Source of the DNA: Actinernus sp. WN-2022
Taxonomy: Eukaryota > Cnidaria > Anthozoa > Actiniaria > Actinernidae
NCBI GenBank assembly: GCA_030867875.1
Contig: JAOWCC010000019.1
Span: forward strand, 76,412,861-76,476,860
Length of the DNA stretch: 64,000 nt
Direction of reading: 5' to 3'
Below the pieces are notes generated by a model that saw only the letters and a list, made by a program, of their open reading frames with translations, did not search any database and was not told the origin of the DNA. The translations under genes were made by a program, and so were the position numbers. Below, one piece after another: positions 34,080 through 44,409 of this stretch. Within the stretch, counting starts at the first letter, position 1. Every line of letters begins with the position of its first letter.

Positions 34080-35714
34080 ACCCTCATAAGAACATACGCA
34101 AGCGCACATTGTACCTCATGGTTAGTTAACCCCATTCAGACCCTCATAAAAACATACGCAAGCGCACATTGTACCTCATGGTTAGTTAACCCCTTTATAC
34201 CTGAGTAGAACAAAGCATTCATCCAACCTTCAAAAACTCATGAATAATTAATGAGCATTTTGTCCAATCAGATGAAGCAAATCACTCACGTGCATGCTCC
34301 TTTATACCTGATAAAATCGCATCATTCTAAAAGCCCGCGGAGGGATTGTTGCGATCATATGTAAACCGGGCTTAAGCATAAGAACATACGCAAGCGCACA
34401 TTGTACCTCATGGTTAGTTAACCCCTTTATACCTGAGTAGAACAAAGCATTCATCCAACCTTCAAAAACTCATGAATAATTAATGAGCATTTTGTCCAAT
34501 CAGATGAAGCAAATCACTCACGTGCATGCTCCTTTATACCTGATAAAATCGCATCATTCTAAAAGCCCGCGGAGGGATTGTTGCGATCATATGTAAACCG
34601 GGCTTAAGCATAAGAACATACGCAAGCGCACATTGTACCTCATGGTTAGTTAACCCCATTCAGACCCTCATAAAAACATACGCAAGCGCACATTGTACCT
34701 CATGGTTAGTTAACCCCTTTATACCTGAGTAGAACAAAGCATTCATCCAACCTTCAAAAACTCATGAATAATTAATGAGCATTTTGTCCAATCAGATGAA
34801 GCAAATCACTCACGTGCATGCTCCTTTATACCTGATAAAATCGCATCATTCTAAAAGCCCGCGAGGGATTGTTGCGATCATATGTAAACCGGGCTTAAGC
34901 ATAAGAACATACGCAAGCGCACATTGTACCTCATGGTTAGTTAACCCCTTTATACTTGAGTAGAACAAAGCATTCATCCAACCTTCAAAAACTCATGAAT
35001 AATTAATGAGCATTTTGTCCAATCAGATGAAGCAAATCACTCACGTGCATGCTCCTTTATACCTGATAAAATCGCATCATTCTAAAAGCCGCGAGGGATT
35101 GTTGCGATCATATGTAAACCGGGCTTAAGCATAAGAACATACGCAAGCGCACATTGTACCTCATGGTTAGTTAACCCCTTTATACCTGAGTAGAACAAAG
35201 CATTCATCCAACCTTCAAAAACTCATGAATAATTAATGAGCATTTTGTCCAATCAGATGAAGCAAATCACTCACGTGCATGCTCCTTTATACCTGATAAA
35301 ATCGCATCATTCTAAAAGCCCGCGGAGGGATTGTTGCGATCATATGTAAACCGGGCTTAAGCATAAGAACATACGCAAGCGCACATTGTACCTCATGGTT
35401 AGTTAACCCCTTTATACTTGAGTAGAACAAAGCATTCATCCAACCTTAAAGTACAATCTGCGCTGGCGTATGTTCTTATGCTTATGTCGCAAGTGTGAAT
35501 CTATTGTGAATCTATTGCAATCAATTTTTTTTAATTGCCTTGTCTCAATTATTTGCGGGTTATGCCTCAAAGAAGACAATTTTCTTATAGCATATATCAA
35601 TTTGTGATCGCTAATTCTATCTCTGAAACTCCACACTGGGAAAATTTTGGAGCATCGTTTGTTAGAAAAATATCTATTGTGCTTGACGTGTCATTTGTTA
35701 CCCTTGTGGAATAC

Positions 35715-36140
35715 GTGTGACAAGATCCTGCAAGATAAATTACAAAAAGCCCAATTCCGTGTGGCGAGAGTTATAACCGGGGCTGGAAGATATTTCATGT
35801 AAGGCGCCAGGAAATAAAAGCATCAATGATTGCCAAATTCAAATGCCTTGCCAAATTTTAATGCCTTGCCAAATTCAGTGACCTTATCTAACACATTTTC
35901 AGCATTTAAATGTAGTTACTGGTCGCTTCGTTGATGTATTTATGCACATCGATTTTTAAAGTATTTTATCTTTTTTATCTTTTTTAAGTATCGAAATATC
36001 TTGTATTTTAGCTTAATGTTGTTTTCCGTTAATATTTCAAACTTTTACGTAATTTTAGTTCTATAGAGGACCCCCATGTAAATCACCTTCGGGTGACTGG
36101 GGCCTCCTCTCAAAATATCTATATTATTATTATTTATAAA
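35715..36140 (+). mobile_element. LINE 3' fragment
   Basis: The plus strand reads LQDKLQKAQFRVARVITGAG near 35730-35790, the conserved C-terminal motif of CR1-type RT proteins. It is followed by a decayed stretch and a tail with CACCTTCGGGTG and (ATT)n at 36060-36140. Coding is broken after a few tens of codons. Confidence 0.6.
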
Positions 36141-36560
36141 ATTCTTAATAAGCAATTTGCCCCAAATCTAAGAACCTCGTTTCTTCGACTTTCTGATAGT
36201 GACATAAACTGACTTAGCACTTCCAAGGCTGAAAACTAATTTCGTCAAGCGTAGCTTTAAGTACAGTGGTGCTCTGGAATAGTCTTCCGGAAGCGGCTAA
36301 AAATGCTAGCACGCTTCGATAATTTTAAAAGTAAAGTTGCTTTATTACCTGATGCCGAGTTACGCTGACTACTGTTTTTAAAAGCTTTGCACAGTTTTTA
36401 AGCCCTCATTTTTTATACAATTGCAAAATGAATTTACAATTTGTATTTTTATTGTAAACATATAGAATCTGTTTTCATGCGCCCCATTTGGAAATCAGCC
36501 TTCTACTTGTAAATTTGAAGTTGAGGGTTATAATGGCTCAGCGTTTCAAAATAAAATCTT
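36140..36560 (+). mobile_element. Second LINE 3' fragment
   Basis: The plus strand reads KILNKQFAPNLRTSFLRLSD and later FKSKVALLPDAEL with intervening stops, matching the extreme C-terminus of CR1-type proteins. Ends near an AATAAAATC word at about 36550. Confidence 0.55.
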
Positions 36561-36959
36561 ATGTATGCTGGGATTGTGACCGGCGTCTATTGTATTAGTT
36601 AACACGTATTATGGAAATAATTGTACCATGCTCTGAGTCTGGCTGAAATAATCGTAGACACAAAAATGTTTACCACATTTTGCAGGAACCCTATTATTTG
36701 TACAGGAATAAAAGCTGTCCATAATATACTTGAAGACGAGGTGATTGATGACCACTGGCTTAATGGAAACACCCAATGATTCAGTTTCTCCACCAAAGTA
36801 CATGTTGATTCTACCGGAGCCGATTTTCATCTGTAGTTTTTGTAAGCACATCATGTAATGTAAAAACGCTGCCGTTTCTGTAGAATCCAGTTTCAACCGT
36901 GTACCTCACAGGGATTATATATCTGCTGTTCTACTCAAACGACGCACCAAAATGCTTCC

Positions 36960-37308
36960 AATACTACGGTGGCCATAAGGGACATGTACTATTTTATTTT
37001 TTTACTTGAAACCCAGTGTTTTTTTTTCGGAATCCCAGAATCCCACTGCTGAAACTTAGTATCGCAGGCTCGTGTGTTTTTGCACTTTCCAAGATGGCGG
37101 ACAGCGGAAGCTTAAAAAGCGGCTTAATTAAGTGAGCCATTCCTGTATTTAGCCGCTTCCGCTGTCCGCCATCTTGGAAAGTGCAAAAACACACGAGCCT
37201 GCGATACTACGTTTCAGCAATAGGATTCTGAGATTTCGAAATAAACCACTGGGTTTCAAGTAAAAATAAAATAAAATAGTACTGTCCCCTATGGGCCACC
37301 GTAGTAGA
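36960..37308. mobile_element. MITE with CTACGGTGGCC termini carrying facing YY1-like sites
   Basis: TACTACGGTGGCC at 36962 is mirrored by GGCCACCGTAGTA ending at 37306. Long inner arms (37059-37111 against about 37153-37206) are near-perfect. TA at the borders fits a Tc1/mariner-type duplication. Each arm carries CCAAGATGGCGGACAGCGG, a YY1-like core, facing the other. ORFs at 36994-37194 and 37149-37388 are arm translations. Confidence 0.8.
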
Positions 37309-37615
37309 CAGCACATGAACTTGGCGTTCACAGCACGTAAACTCGGCGTTGACAACACACAAACTTCATGTTCCCACCTATTCGTCATCAGCCTAGGTCG
37401 TTACGGAGTGGTGCGAGAGAGAGTGCAGCGCATGCGCCTAACGTAACCCTAACCCTTCTCCGTGTCGGCGTTTATAACTACTATTTAGGACTTAATTCTA
37501 CTTTGAAAGCACAAGAGATCTAACAAGACATCAAGGATATTGTAGAGTATCACTATCTACTACAAGCTAAGCTGAATTGCTAGCCTTGCTCGTTGTATTT
37601 TCACGCCCTTCAGGA

Positions 37616-38165
37616 ATGGCCGCCACTGACGAAGAACAGACTATGCCTGCCGATTCTGATCAGCAGGAAGAGGAAGACTCAAGCACCTCCAATAGTCCTC
37701 TTTCGGTCTAAGTGCAATGCAGAAGAATATATAGTCTTCTCTAACACTATGCTTCGTGATCTACTTTAGCAGAAACGTAACTCGTAAGTCGAGTGAAACT
37801 GAACCGACTCCCAAAAGAATGAAACTTGATCCAAGTGGTTCAAGTCGTTCTGTCAAAACTTCAGAGAAAGCACGTAAAACTACTTCAGAAGAAGTAAATG
37901 ACAGCTTCGAATTCAGATGAAGCAAACGACTCTGCTTCAGAGAAAGCAAATACCAAGAGTCAAGGTGACGATGCGCTTAGCCTGTTTGGCGGCGACGACA
38001 GTCAAAACGAACTTCAGTTAGGAGATGAAGACAATGATGATCTACGGTAGACAATGATGATCTACTGCATTTGATTTCTACTTTACTGAGTTCATCAGAC
38101 GAAGTAGGACTCCCAGTGTCCGATAAACTCTCGAAACTTATTAATGATAAGTTTCAGACCGAATA
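37616..38165 (+). pseudogene. DIRS-like retrotransposon gag N-terminus (inferred)
   Basis: ATG at 37616 opens MAATDEEQTMPADSDQQEEE. In shifting frames come TPKRMKLDPSGSSRSVKTSE, ALSLFGGDDSQNEL and GDEDNDD, then LISTLLSSSDEVGLPVSDKL and SKLINDKFQTEY. An acidic, serine-rich start, a PKR..K nuclear signal and the PVSDKLSKLINDKF segment resemble gag-like ORFs of cnidarian DIRS elements as I know them. Several stops and frameshifts. Homology ends at about 38165, where AATATATAT-rich DNA begins. No tyrosine recombinase or RT is present. Confidence 0.45.
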
Positions 38166-38472
38166 TTATGGCACGCCAAATGTGACAATATTGTACAAAA
38201 AATATATTGGTCTACTAAGAAATATATATCGCCAAGACAAATATCATATGGCTTTGAAAAATATATATGGCTATTGCGAAATATATAGTTTTTACACTGC
38301 TATGGAAAATAACCTGTTTTCGATGTTTTGGTTTTTATTTTATTTTACATCATATGATAGCTGTGAGATTGTAAAGGTGCTTGTTAACGACAGGTTAGGC
38401 CTAAACGAAACGGATGTCCATGTAAACTGGCTGCACGGTTTTGCTCGCTGCATCTCAAGAGCGAGAAGATAG
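38166..38472 (+). other. Low-complexity AATATAT-rich open frame
   Basis: The open frame from 38071 continues to 38472 through imperfect AAATATATATGG repeats, giving an I/Y-rich peptide. The part after 38165 does not resemble the preceding gag-like protein and is probably unrelated sequence joined in frame by chance. Confidence 0.4.
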
Positions 38473-38937
38473 GGCAGCGAAGTCGGTATCGTATCGCTGT
38501 TGAAAATATTAATGCCATATCAGTGTATTCAGAGTACCCAGTGGCGGTCTTCCCTGCCGGGAAGCAGCACTTATGCTTTTTGTTTTAGTTGTGTTGCAGT
38601 CCGCAACGACGACTTTTGAATAAACAAATAACTAAAACTTATTTAAGGCAACTTGCAAGGCATTTCCATAAATGACGAAAGGAGGCTAGGATGAGTTCAA
38701 ACATAGGCACCCAATGGTGAACTCGTGGATGTAGTGACGAAGTTAGTGGATTGCTAAGAAAAGCCTTCATCTGAAAAGTATACAACACTGGTCCATTATG
38801 CTTGGAATGTAATCTTTAAAGTGCAACTAACCCCTTTTGCAATTTTTATACATATGAAACTCTGAAAGGTTTTGAGTACTTCTGCGAAGAAATTTTTGGC
38901 TTACAGAGAATACACTATGTTCTATGCTTGTTTAAAA

Positions 38938-39245
38938 TAGTGAAATTTTGACCTTTCCCGACCCATGACCGCGTAAGAAAAAGCCTGGGTCGATCCTTGA
39001 TCTTACGTCATCCAACTCATTAGACTTTGCAATAATTTGAATAAATATTTAGCATTTACTCTAAAATAACTGTTTTCTTTACTAACAACTCACAGACTGT
39101 GTATATTCTCTATATATCGATGTTGTTGTGATAGAAAGGCGCCATGGAGAATAATGCATTAATGAGGTGACGTAAGATCCAGAATCGACCCAGACTTTTT
39201 CTTGCGCGGTCATGGGTCAGGAAAGGTCAAATTTTCACCATTTCG
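38938..39245. mobile_element. Fold-back element with about 85-bp arms
   Basis: ATAGTGAAATTTTGACCTTT at the left and its near complement at the right, with CGACCCATGACCGCG and GATCTTACGTCA also paired in order. Some mismatches. The loop (about 130 bp) is AT-rich. No coding. Confidence 0.75.
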
Positions 39246-39299
39246 AGTAAGAAATCGCAAGTGTTATTTTTTTTTATTTTCCATGTCGAGGAATTTCGC

Positions 39300-39410
39300 C
39301 CCCAACCAATCAGATTGCGCCTTCTTTGGAAGTTCTTTTTGCCACCGTACCAATCAGATAGCACTGTGCTGGTCACGTGGACAGTGGACAACAATTCCAT
39401 GTTTTTCAAG
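39300..39410 (+). promoter_or_regulatory. Candidate TATA-less promoter with TISU start
   Basis: Two CCAAT boxes (39306-39310 and 39350-39354), a CACGTG E-box (39374-39379) and CAAGATGGCGGC (39407-39418) occur in order. The last is an exact match to the TISU consensus SAASATGGCGGC, which combines a YY1 site with a start codon on very short 5' leaders. The spacing is plausible for a real promoter, but repeats of similar CCAAT segments are common here. Confidence 0.45.
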
Positions 39411-39518
39411 ATGGCGGCGAGTGGGAGTTTTGACTTGGCAACACCTTTAATATCAGCTGTTTTTTGTGTAAACCAAAGGTTCCTTCAAGTGCAATACCAA
39501 TATTTTTGTCTTCCCTAA
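39411..39518 (+). CDS. Possible first exon or small ORF at TISU start (35 aa)
   Basis: The ATG inside the TISU motif opens MAASGSFDLATPLISAVFCV and runs to TAA at 39516-39518. TGT|GTAAAC after codon 20 could be a weak donor. No family recognised. Confidence 0.3.
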   Translation: MAASGSFDLATPLISAVFCVNQRFLQVQYQYFCLP

Positions 39519-39519
39519 A

Positions 39520-39900
39520 GCTGAGAGGTGTTTCACGGGCTTTGGACGGGAATTTATCTCACATTATGCGACATGCTTTAAGATACACTCGTGAGAAGTG
39601 ACAGTCCGCTCTGCGATCAACACTGACTATATATAAAGACAACAGCTTGTAAATGTAAGTAGCCACTAATCTGAACATGATAACCTTTATACCAATTGAC
39701 TGTCGTTGTGTTGTTATTTAGTGTTATTAACCTCTCGAAAGTGTAGTAGAAATGACCCGATTTCTCAGTTCTCAGACTGACATGTTAAGAATAGAAGAAA
39801 TGTACTGACTGCACATCTATATTATAGACGTGATTGGCCAACATTATATATACTGCTGTAATTATACGTGTCCGACAAGTATCAATAAACGAGATGCCCG
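39520..39900. other. Unassigned stretch
   Basis: No gene or repeat recognised between the candidate promoter and the segmental duplication. Confidence 0.35.
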
Positions 39901-40455
39901 ACCCTGATCTGTTGTTTGTGTTTAATGCAATTTAGCTATTAAATGTTTTATGCTCGTTCAGAGTGATAAGAGTATAACTCGAACTCCTAATGCACCCCCT
40001 TTCCGGGACCCGGTTGGAATATGTGGGGGAATTGATGGTGATTAACCAGTTTTGCCAGTTTTATGGCCCCAAGGGGTTTGGGATTTTACTTGATTTGCGT
40101 CAAGTACATGTAGTTCATCTGTGAGTGTGGACAACATGCGAGCCAGCGAGCCAACGATGCGAGTCATGCAAATAAAAAAACATGCGAGCCATGAATACTC
40201 GCATACAATTGCTGCGAATTCCTATCAAAGCTGCATGGAGTAGTTGATGAAGAAGTTGACCACAAATCTGGTGGATTCCCGGTTTGGACTGCCGGTTAGA
40301 GGAGGCCGAGCGATCTGGAGCCGAGTGCCGGGGTTGTTCTCATTTCCAGTCTCTTTACAATTTGGCGAATTGAAATTTCTCCCATTCACTAAACTGTAAC
40401 GTAACACACTGAACTAAGTGAAAATTCACAAACCTACTAATTTCATTTCTGAACA

Positions 40456-40719
40456 TCATATTGTATTGTAGCCCCATTTATACGACACGGATTCTGGGCA
40501 CGGCACCTCTAAATTTAGCCCGCGTGGGTCTGCCACTTTTGCATTTACACGACAAAATTGCTCACAAATATGACACGTGCGGGGTACTCTTGAATTAGCG
40601 GTGACTTCTTTATCCCAGGTAGAGGCTAATGCATATTTTAAAAGATGGCGGATGGCTGTCAACAAGACGTCTATCCCGGAGTCTCTCGTTTTAGTTTGGG
40701 TCGGTTCAGCATCGAGCAA
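40456..40719 (-). pseudogene. ORF conserved between duplication copies (copy B)
   Basis: Homologue of the 21761-21997 frame: DAEPTQTKTRDSGIDVLLTA, LASTWDKEVTANSRVPRTCH, ICEQFCRVNAKVADP. An extra LLTAI segment is present relative to copy A. No domain recognised. Confidence 0.35.
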
Positions 40720-41349
40720 TACAATACTTAAGAGCCTAGTTTAATAATACGCTGACATTACCACAGACGTGAACCAAAACAGCAAATCGATATAGGAAAT
40801 AAATAAAAATACAAAATATGAACCATATTATTCCTATCCCGCGGAACACGCGTACCCCCCGGCACATACGTACCCCCCCCCCCCCCCTCCCCCCGAAAAC
40901 TATTTTAAAAACTAACTAACCACTCAGATTGTAAAAACACGTGACCCCACTTATTTATGCTACTTTATATGCTAACTTGAAGCCGCCCACTTTACAACCA
41001 GTTAAGCCGTTACAATGCCAGCCCTGAGTGGGATGCTTTCAAGTTCAAGTTTCACCTCGTATTTATCTGATGTTGATTGATGTTGAATCTTCTGTCCCAT
41101 AAAATAACCATCCACAGCTTACTTTTGATTGAGAAAATAGCGACAGGTTTGAATAAACATATGGCCGCTCCGTGATGTAAGATGCTTGATTTATCATTGA
41201 TTTATCTCATTTTAAATGAACACCGTGTTCACTTTTGAACACTCCTTTTGCTTAGACTTTCCTCAGTTTTGAATCATTAAGACTGTTAGATTTCGTGACT
41301 AAAAACAACGATACGATACTTTCGATCGTTTTGAAAATCCCAAGCATAA

Positions 41350-41958
41350 GGCGTAGTTTCGGCACCAACAAAACCTGGATCGGATCGGACCGGATCGGAT
41401 GGGACCGGATCGGATCGGATCGGACCGGACCGGATCGGACCGGATCACATTTACGGTTGAATTATATTTTTCCCGCCACAACAATTACGACCAGTTTCGT
41501 TTTGTATCACGTTTTATTTTATTGCTTTGACAGCTAAGTATAAAATACATATGTTTATCTTTATATTTTGCCCTTTGACAGTCATTTCCTCCGGCATTTT
41601 CCCCGAATTTCAAGTGAAACCTTTCGTGGTGTGAGTCAGTAGTTCAATTCTATGAAGCTTAGTCCGGCGTGTCGATTTCATTGACACAAAAATGCGACCA
41701 AAACATTTTTCGAAGGCTATGAAAGGGCTCCAAACAGTTTAATTATTCCACACAAAAAAGAGAAAATCATGGATAATACACAATATTGTCTTCCCTGAAC
41801 TGGTTCCCTTTTTGTTTGGCCGTTTCCTAGCCCAGTGCTAAACTCGAGTACTCGTTTGAATACCGGCACCAACAAAACCTGGATCGGATCGGATCGGATC
41901 GGACCGGACCGGATCGGATCCGATCCGATCCAGGTTTTGTTGGTGCCGGCGTAGTTTC
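41350..41958. mobile_element. MULE-like MITE with 11-bp target duplication
   Basis: GGCGTAGTTTC flanks the element at 41350-41360 and 41948-41958 and occurs once in copy A, the empty site. Termini GGCACCAACAAAACCTGGAT and complement bound 41361-41947. GGATCG/GGACCG microsatellite runs lie inside both ends. A second complete terminus at 41865 makes the right end a self-contained palindrome of about 80 bp. Target duplications of 9-11 bp are typical of Mutator-like elements. Confidence 0.88.
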
Positions 41959-42532
41959 TTGTATTCAGTAAAAGTACTGGAGACTGAACATTTCAGCGAT
42001 CGCAACCGTACGTATCGAAACCAAATAGCTTTTGCATTTAATAAAGCAGACTACTGCGGCTAGGAGTTCCCATGTGTTTTCAGGGCTAGGGTTTCGAGTT
42101 TTGGTTGCAAATGAATGTGAGAAGGTAAGTAATTCAGCTTCCACCAGTTTGTGCTTTGCATGCTTACCGTTTGCCGGTCAACTGAGTAAGGATTTGTATG
42201 AGTATTTCATCATCAGTCATTGGCAGAAATTATGGACATCAGCGCCCTTTTAGCCGATTTTAAATGGCGGCTTATAGTGAGTGAGACTCATAGGGTCTTT
42301 ATAAACCTTCCAACGCAAAGAAAACCGAAACTTTCTGTGATGAAAAAAGAATAGAGAAGCGGAACGAGAGTTATATTAGCTTAAACGTAGCCATTGTGAT
42401 TAAAAAGCCATTTTTTAGTATTTGTCATCTCTCCGGCGTCTGTCTCAGTCCAAGTCCAGCTGCTTGGCGGCAATTATTTAGAGGAGAAAGGCCTGAAACC
42501 CAACATTGCAGGATGTAGGTTAACAAAACAAG

Positions 42533-42700
42533 ATGGCGGACAAAAAGCAATATGGTGACGTTTCTCTCCTTTCTCGTCGAGTTTTCTTCGAAAATGTAAT
42601 CCTATATGGCGTCCTGGCACTAACATTATTTCGACAAAACTCAGACGTCTTTGGAAGTACTTTGGAGGAGCCAGTTTTATTGGCGATATGGATGAATTGA
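42533..42700 (+). CDS. Small ORF at TISU-like start (55 aa), unknown
   Basis: CAAGATGGCGGA surrounds the ATG at 42533, one base off the TISU consensus. The product MADKKQYGDVSLLSRRVFFE is followed by a hydrophobic stretch, NVILYGVLALTLF, which could span a membrane. It stops with TGA at 42698. Frames downstream (42688-42915) are open but unrelated. Function unknown. Confidence 0.3.
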   Translation: MADKKQYGDVSLLSRRVFFENVILYGVLALTLFRQNSDVFGSTLEEPVLLAIWMN

Positions 42701-43077
42701 ACACTGCTTTATTGAGATCAAGGCGAACTTATTTGCCTCACCGAAGACTTGGCGTACTGTTGCACCTCAAACTGTGCATGGGTGCATGGGTTCAGCCAGG
42801 TTATAGACAACAACATGGAGAACGAGGAGCATTTCATCAGGGGCGAAATGGATTTCTCGGGAAGTACTTTGCCGACGATCTGAGGGATTGTTTGTGGCTT
42901 CAATACACAGCTTAATCCGTAAGTTATTGGTCTCGAGGCGAACTAATATGAAATCAAACTTAATAGGTCTTCAAACTTGAAATGTTTTATGTTTTTCATA
43001 CATTTTCTTATACGAATCGACAGCCATTTTAGACACTGATGCGCATGTGCGCCGCCATCTTGTCTCATATTAATTCA

Positions 43078-43200
43078 TTGGGGGGGGGGGGGCAAAAAAG
43101 TTTTAAGTGTTTTTGTAGGGGGGTCATCAAAGAGTTTACCTACTCCTTGGGGGGGTCATCAAAGTTTTGACGTTCCTGTCATGTAAGGGGATTCAAATAG
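43078..43200. repeat. Poly-G tract and GGGGGGTCATCAAAG repeats
   Basis: A run of about 14 G is followed by two copies of GGGGGTCATCAAAG. The same word recurs three times near 47190-47260 behind another poly-G run. Both sites lie beside LINE sequence. Confidence 0.7.
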
Positions 43201-43427
43201 GGGATTCAACAGGTATAAAACATGTTTTCAGTACAACGGAAGTAGCCTAGTAGATTATGTGATTGCCAACACGAACATTATTCCTTGCATTCGATATCTA
43301 GCAGTTAACTCATTGCAGCCTGACATATCTGATCACTGTCAAATTTCATTTGGTATGAAATTAAGCAATTTTACAACACAAAGCAAAACTGACTCCACTA
43401 AATTTTGCAAACACAGAAGATTAATGA

Positions 43428-43985
43428 TTGGTCAACGAAGAAGCAAAAGACAGAATCCCAAAGATACTTCAATCTGAGGAATACAAAAACAAATTCGAAA
43501 CGTTAAATAACAGCGAAATATATGATAAAAACTCTTTAAGTACTCTAACAAAAAACTTCACAGAAATGCTAATAGAAGTATGTGAAAAGGCAGGTATGAA
43601 ATACCAAGATAGAGACAATGAACTAAAAGAGACAAATGCCAGTTGTTTGACAAGGACTGTACCATGGAAAAAGAAAATATTAAGTCTCTCGGGAGAAAGG
43701 TTTGTAACGATCCAAACAATGACCAATTAAGGCAACACTTACATGTAAAGAAAAAGCACTTCAGGAAATTATGCAAACAGAAAAAGACAATCAATCGAAT
43801 CTCGACTAAAAAACCTAGACCATAAAAATCCAAAGAAACTTTGGAAAGAACTGAAAAATCTGTTTAACTTAAACAAAAAACAGGCCAAACAATCATTCTC
43901 CATTGATATACAAGAATCCTACGAACACTTCAAAAATCAAAACGATAATCGAAAGGACAATGCAGAGGATATAGCTAACGCTCAG
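43428..43985 (+). pseudogene. LINE ORF2, linker between endonuclease and RT
   Basis: Frames at 43428-43730 (WNEEAKDRIPKIL-like start, EEYKNKFETLNNSEIYD, LTKNFTEMLIEVCEKAGMKY) and 43643-43825 (MFDKDCTMEKENIKSLGRKV, HLHVKKKHFRKLCKQKK), then NPKKLWKELKNLFN in a third frame. These are the expected linker motifs (WFD.EC and basic helices) split by two frameshifts. Confidence 0.8.
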
Positions 43986-44357
43986 ATGAACTGTGCGGCG
44001 GAACAAACAGGGGTTTTAGACTATGAAATAACGGCAAAAGAAGTCGAGAATGCTATTAAAAAACTAAAACATAAAAAGGCAACAGGCATCGATAGCATCC
44101 CAAATGAAATCCTAATATGGGGTAAACAAGAACTCATAAAGCCGCTAACATCTCTCTTCAATAAGATCCTTTCTTCGAGAATTTACCCGCAAGAATGGAG
44201 CATAGGCCTCATTACTCCCATCCACAAAAAGGATGACCGATCAGAAATAGAGAACTACAGAGGCATTACGCTTTTATCTGCGCTTAGTAAACTATTTACA
44301 TCAATTTTAAACCAGAGATTATACGACTACCTAACATATAAAGGAATAGCGGAATAA
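43986..44357 (+). pseudogene. LINE ORF2, RT fingers
   Basis: KEVENAIKKLKHKKATGIDS, IPNEILIWG, YPQEWSIGLITPIHKKDDRS, IENYRGITLLSALSKLFTSI are the first RT motifs of non-LTR elements. TAA at about 44355 interrupts GIAE; the following QFGFRKRHSTVDS lies in another frame, marking a small indel. Confidence 0.88.
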
Positions 44358-44409
44358 AGAACAATTTGGGTTTAGAAAACGACACTCCACTGTTGATAGC
44401 ATTTGTGTT

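Larger units (their letters stand above)
29640..35450 (+). repeat. Satellite array: 60-bp monomers plus about 234-bp composite units
   Basis: About 75 head-to-tail copies of a 60-bp unit (GTTAGTTAACCCCATTCAGA ... TGTACCTCATG). Seven composite units start TTAACCCCTTTATAC at about 29878, 34188, 34422, 34706, 34944, 35172 and 35406, the last truncated. Composite units join a dispersed repeat (see 18805-18950), the end of the AGCCCGG MITE and a half monomer. Variants are shared between distant monomers (AAAAAC/AAGAAC; CCCC, GCAC, GCCC, CACC before ATTC), revealing higher-order structure. All frames contain stops, so no protein is encoded. Confidence 0.97.
29258..35499. mobile_element. TIR element carrying the satellite array
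   Basis: TTCACACTTGCGACATAA at 29258-29275 is mirrored exactly by the complement at 35482-35499. Just inside, GCATAA and GAACATACG words occur in the right arm and in satellite monomers, so monomers derive from this element's subterminal DNA. A target duplication was not resolved; AATCTATTGTG is tandemly repeated at the right edge. No transposase is present. Confidence 0.75.
28946..35690 (-). mobile_element. LINE fragment split by the satellite-bearing insertion
   Basis: Segments 28946-29168 and about 35505-35690 together match one continuous stretch of the LINE at 50.27-50.66 kb. Encoded on the minus strand are the endonuclease end (ISDHKLIYAIRKLSSLRHNP, from 35436-35636) and the linker to RT (VCNHHARLRRKRVRARSAPW, from 29056-29352). 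The 6.3-kb gap corresponds to the inserted TIR element plus about 75 bp of further sequence at 29169-29244. Confidence 0.85.
39906..42065 (+). repeat. Segmental duplication, copy B
   Basis: Collinear with copy A (19277-23167), same orientation, about 20.6 kb apart at the left edges. It lacks the two insertions of A, thereby showing their empty sites, and carries the 41361-41947 insertion that A lacks. Contains a poly-C run near 40866-40888. Confidence 0.92.

Noticed and set aside
29640..35450. Regular spacing resembling a CRISPR array
   Set aside because: There are no unique spacers: the whole 60-bp unit is repeated, no cas genes are present, and the context is an animal genome.
36994..37388. 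Minus-strand ORFs near 37.2 kb
   Set aside because: They lie in the arms of an inverted-repeat element and share its palindromic sequence.
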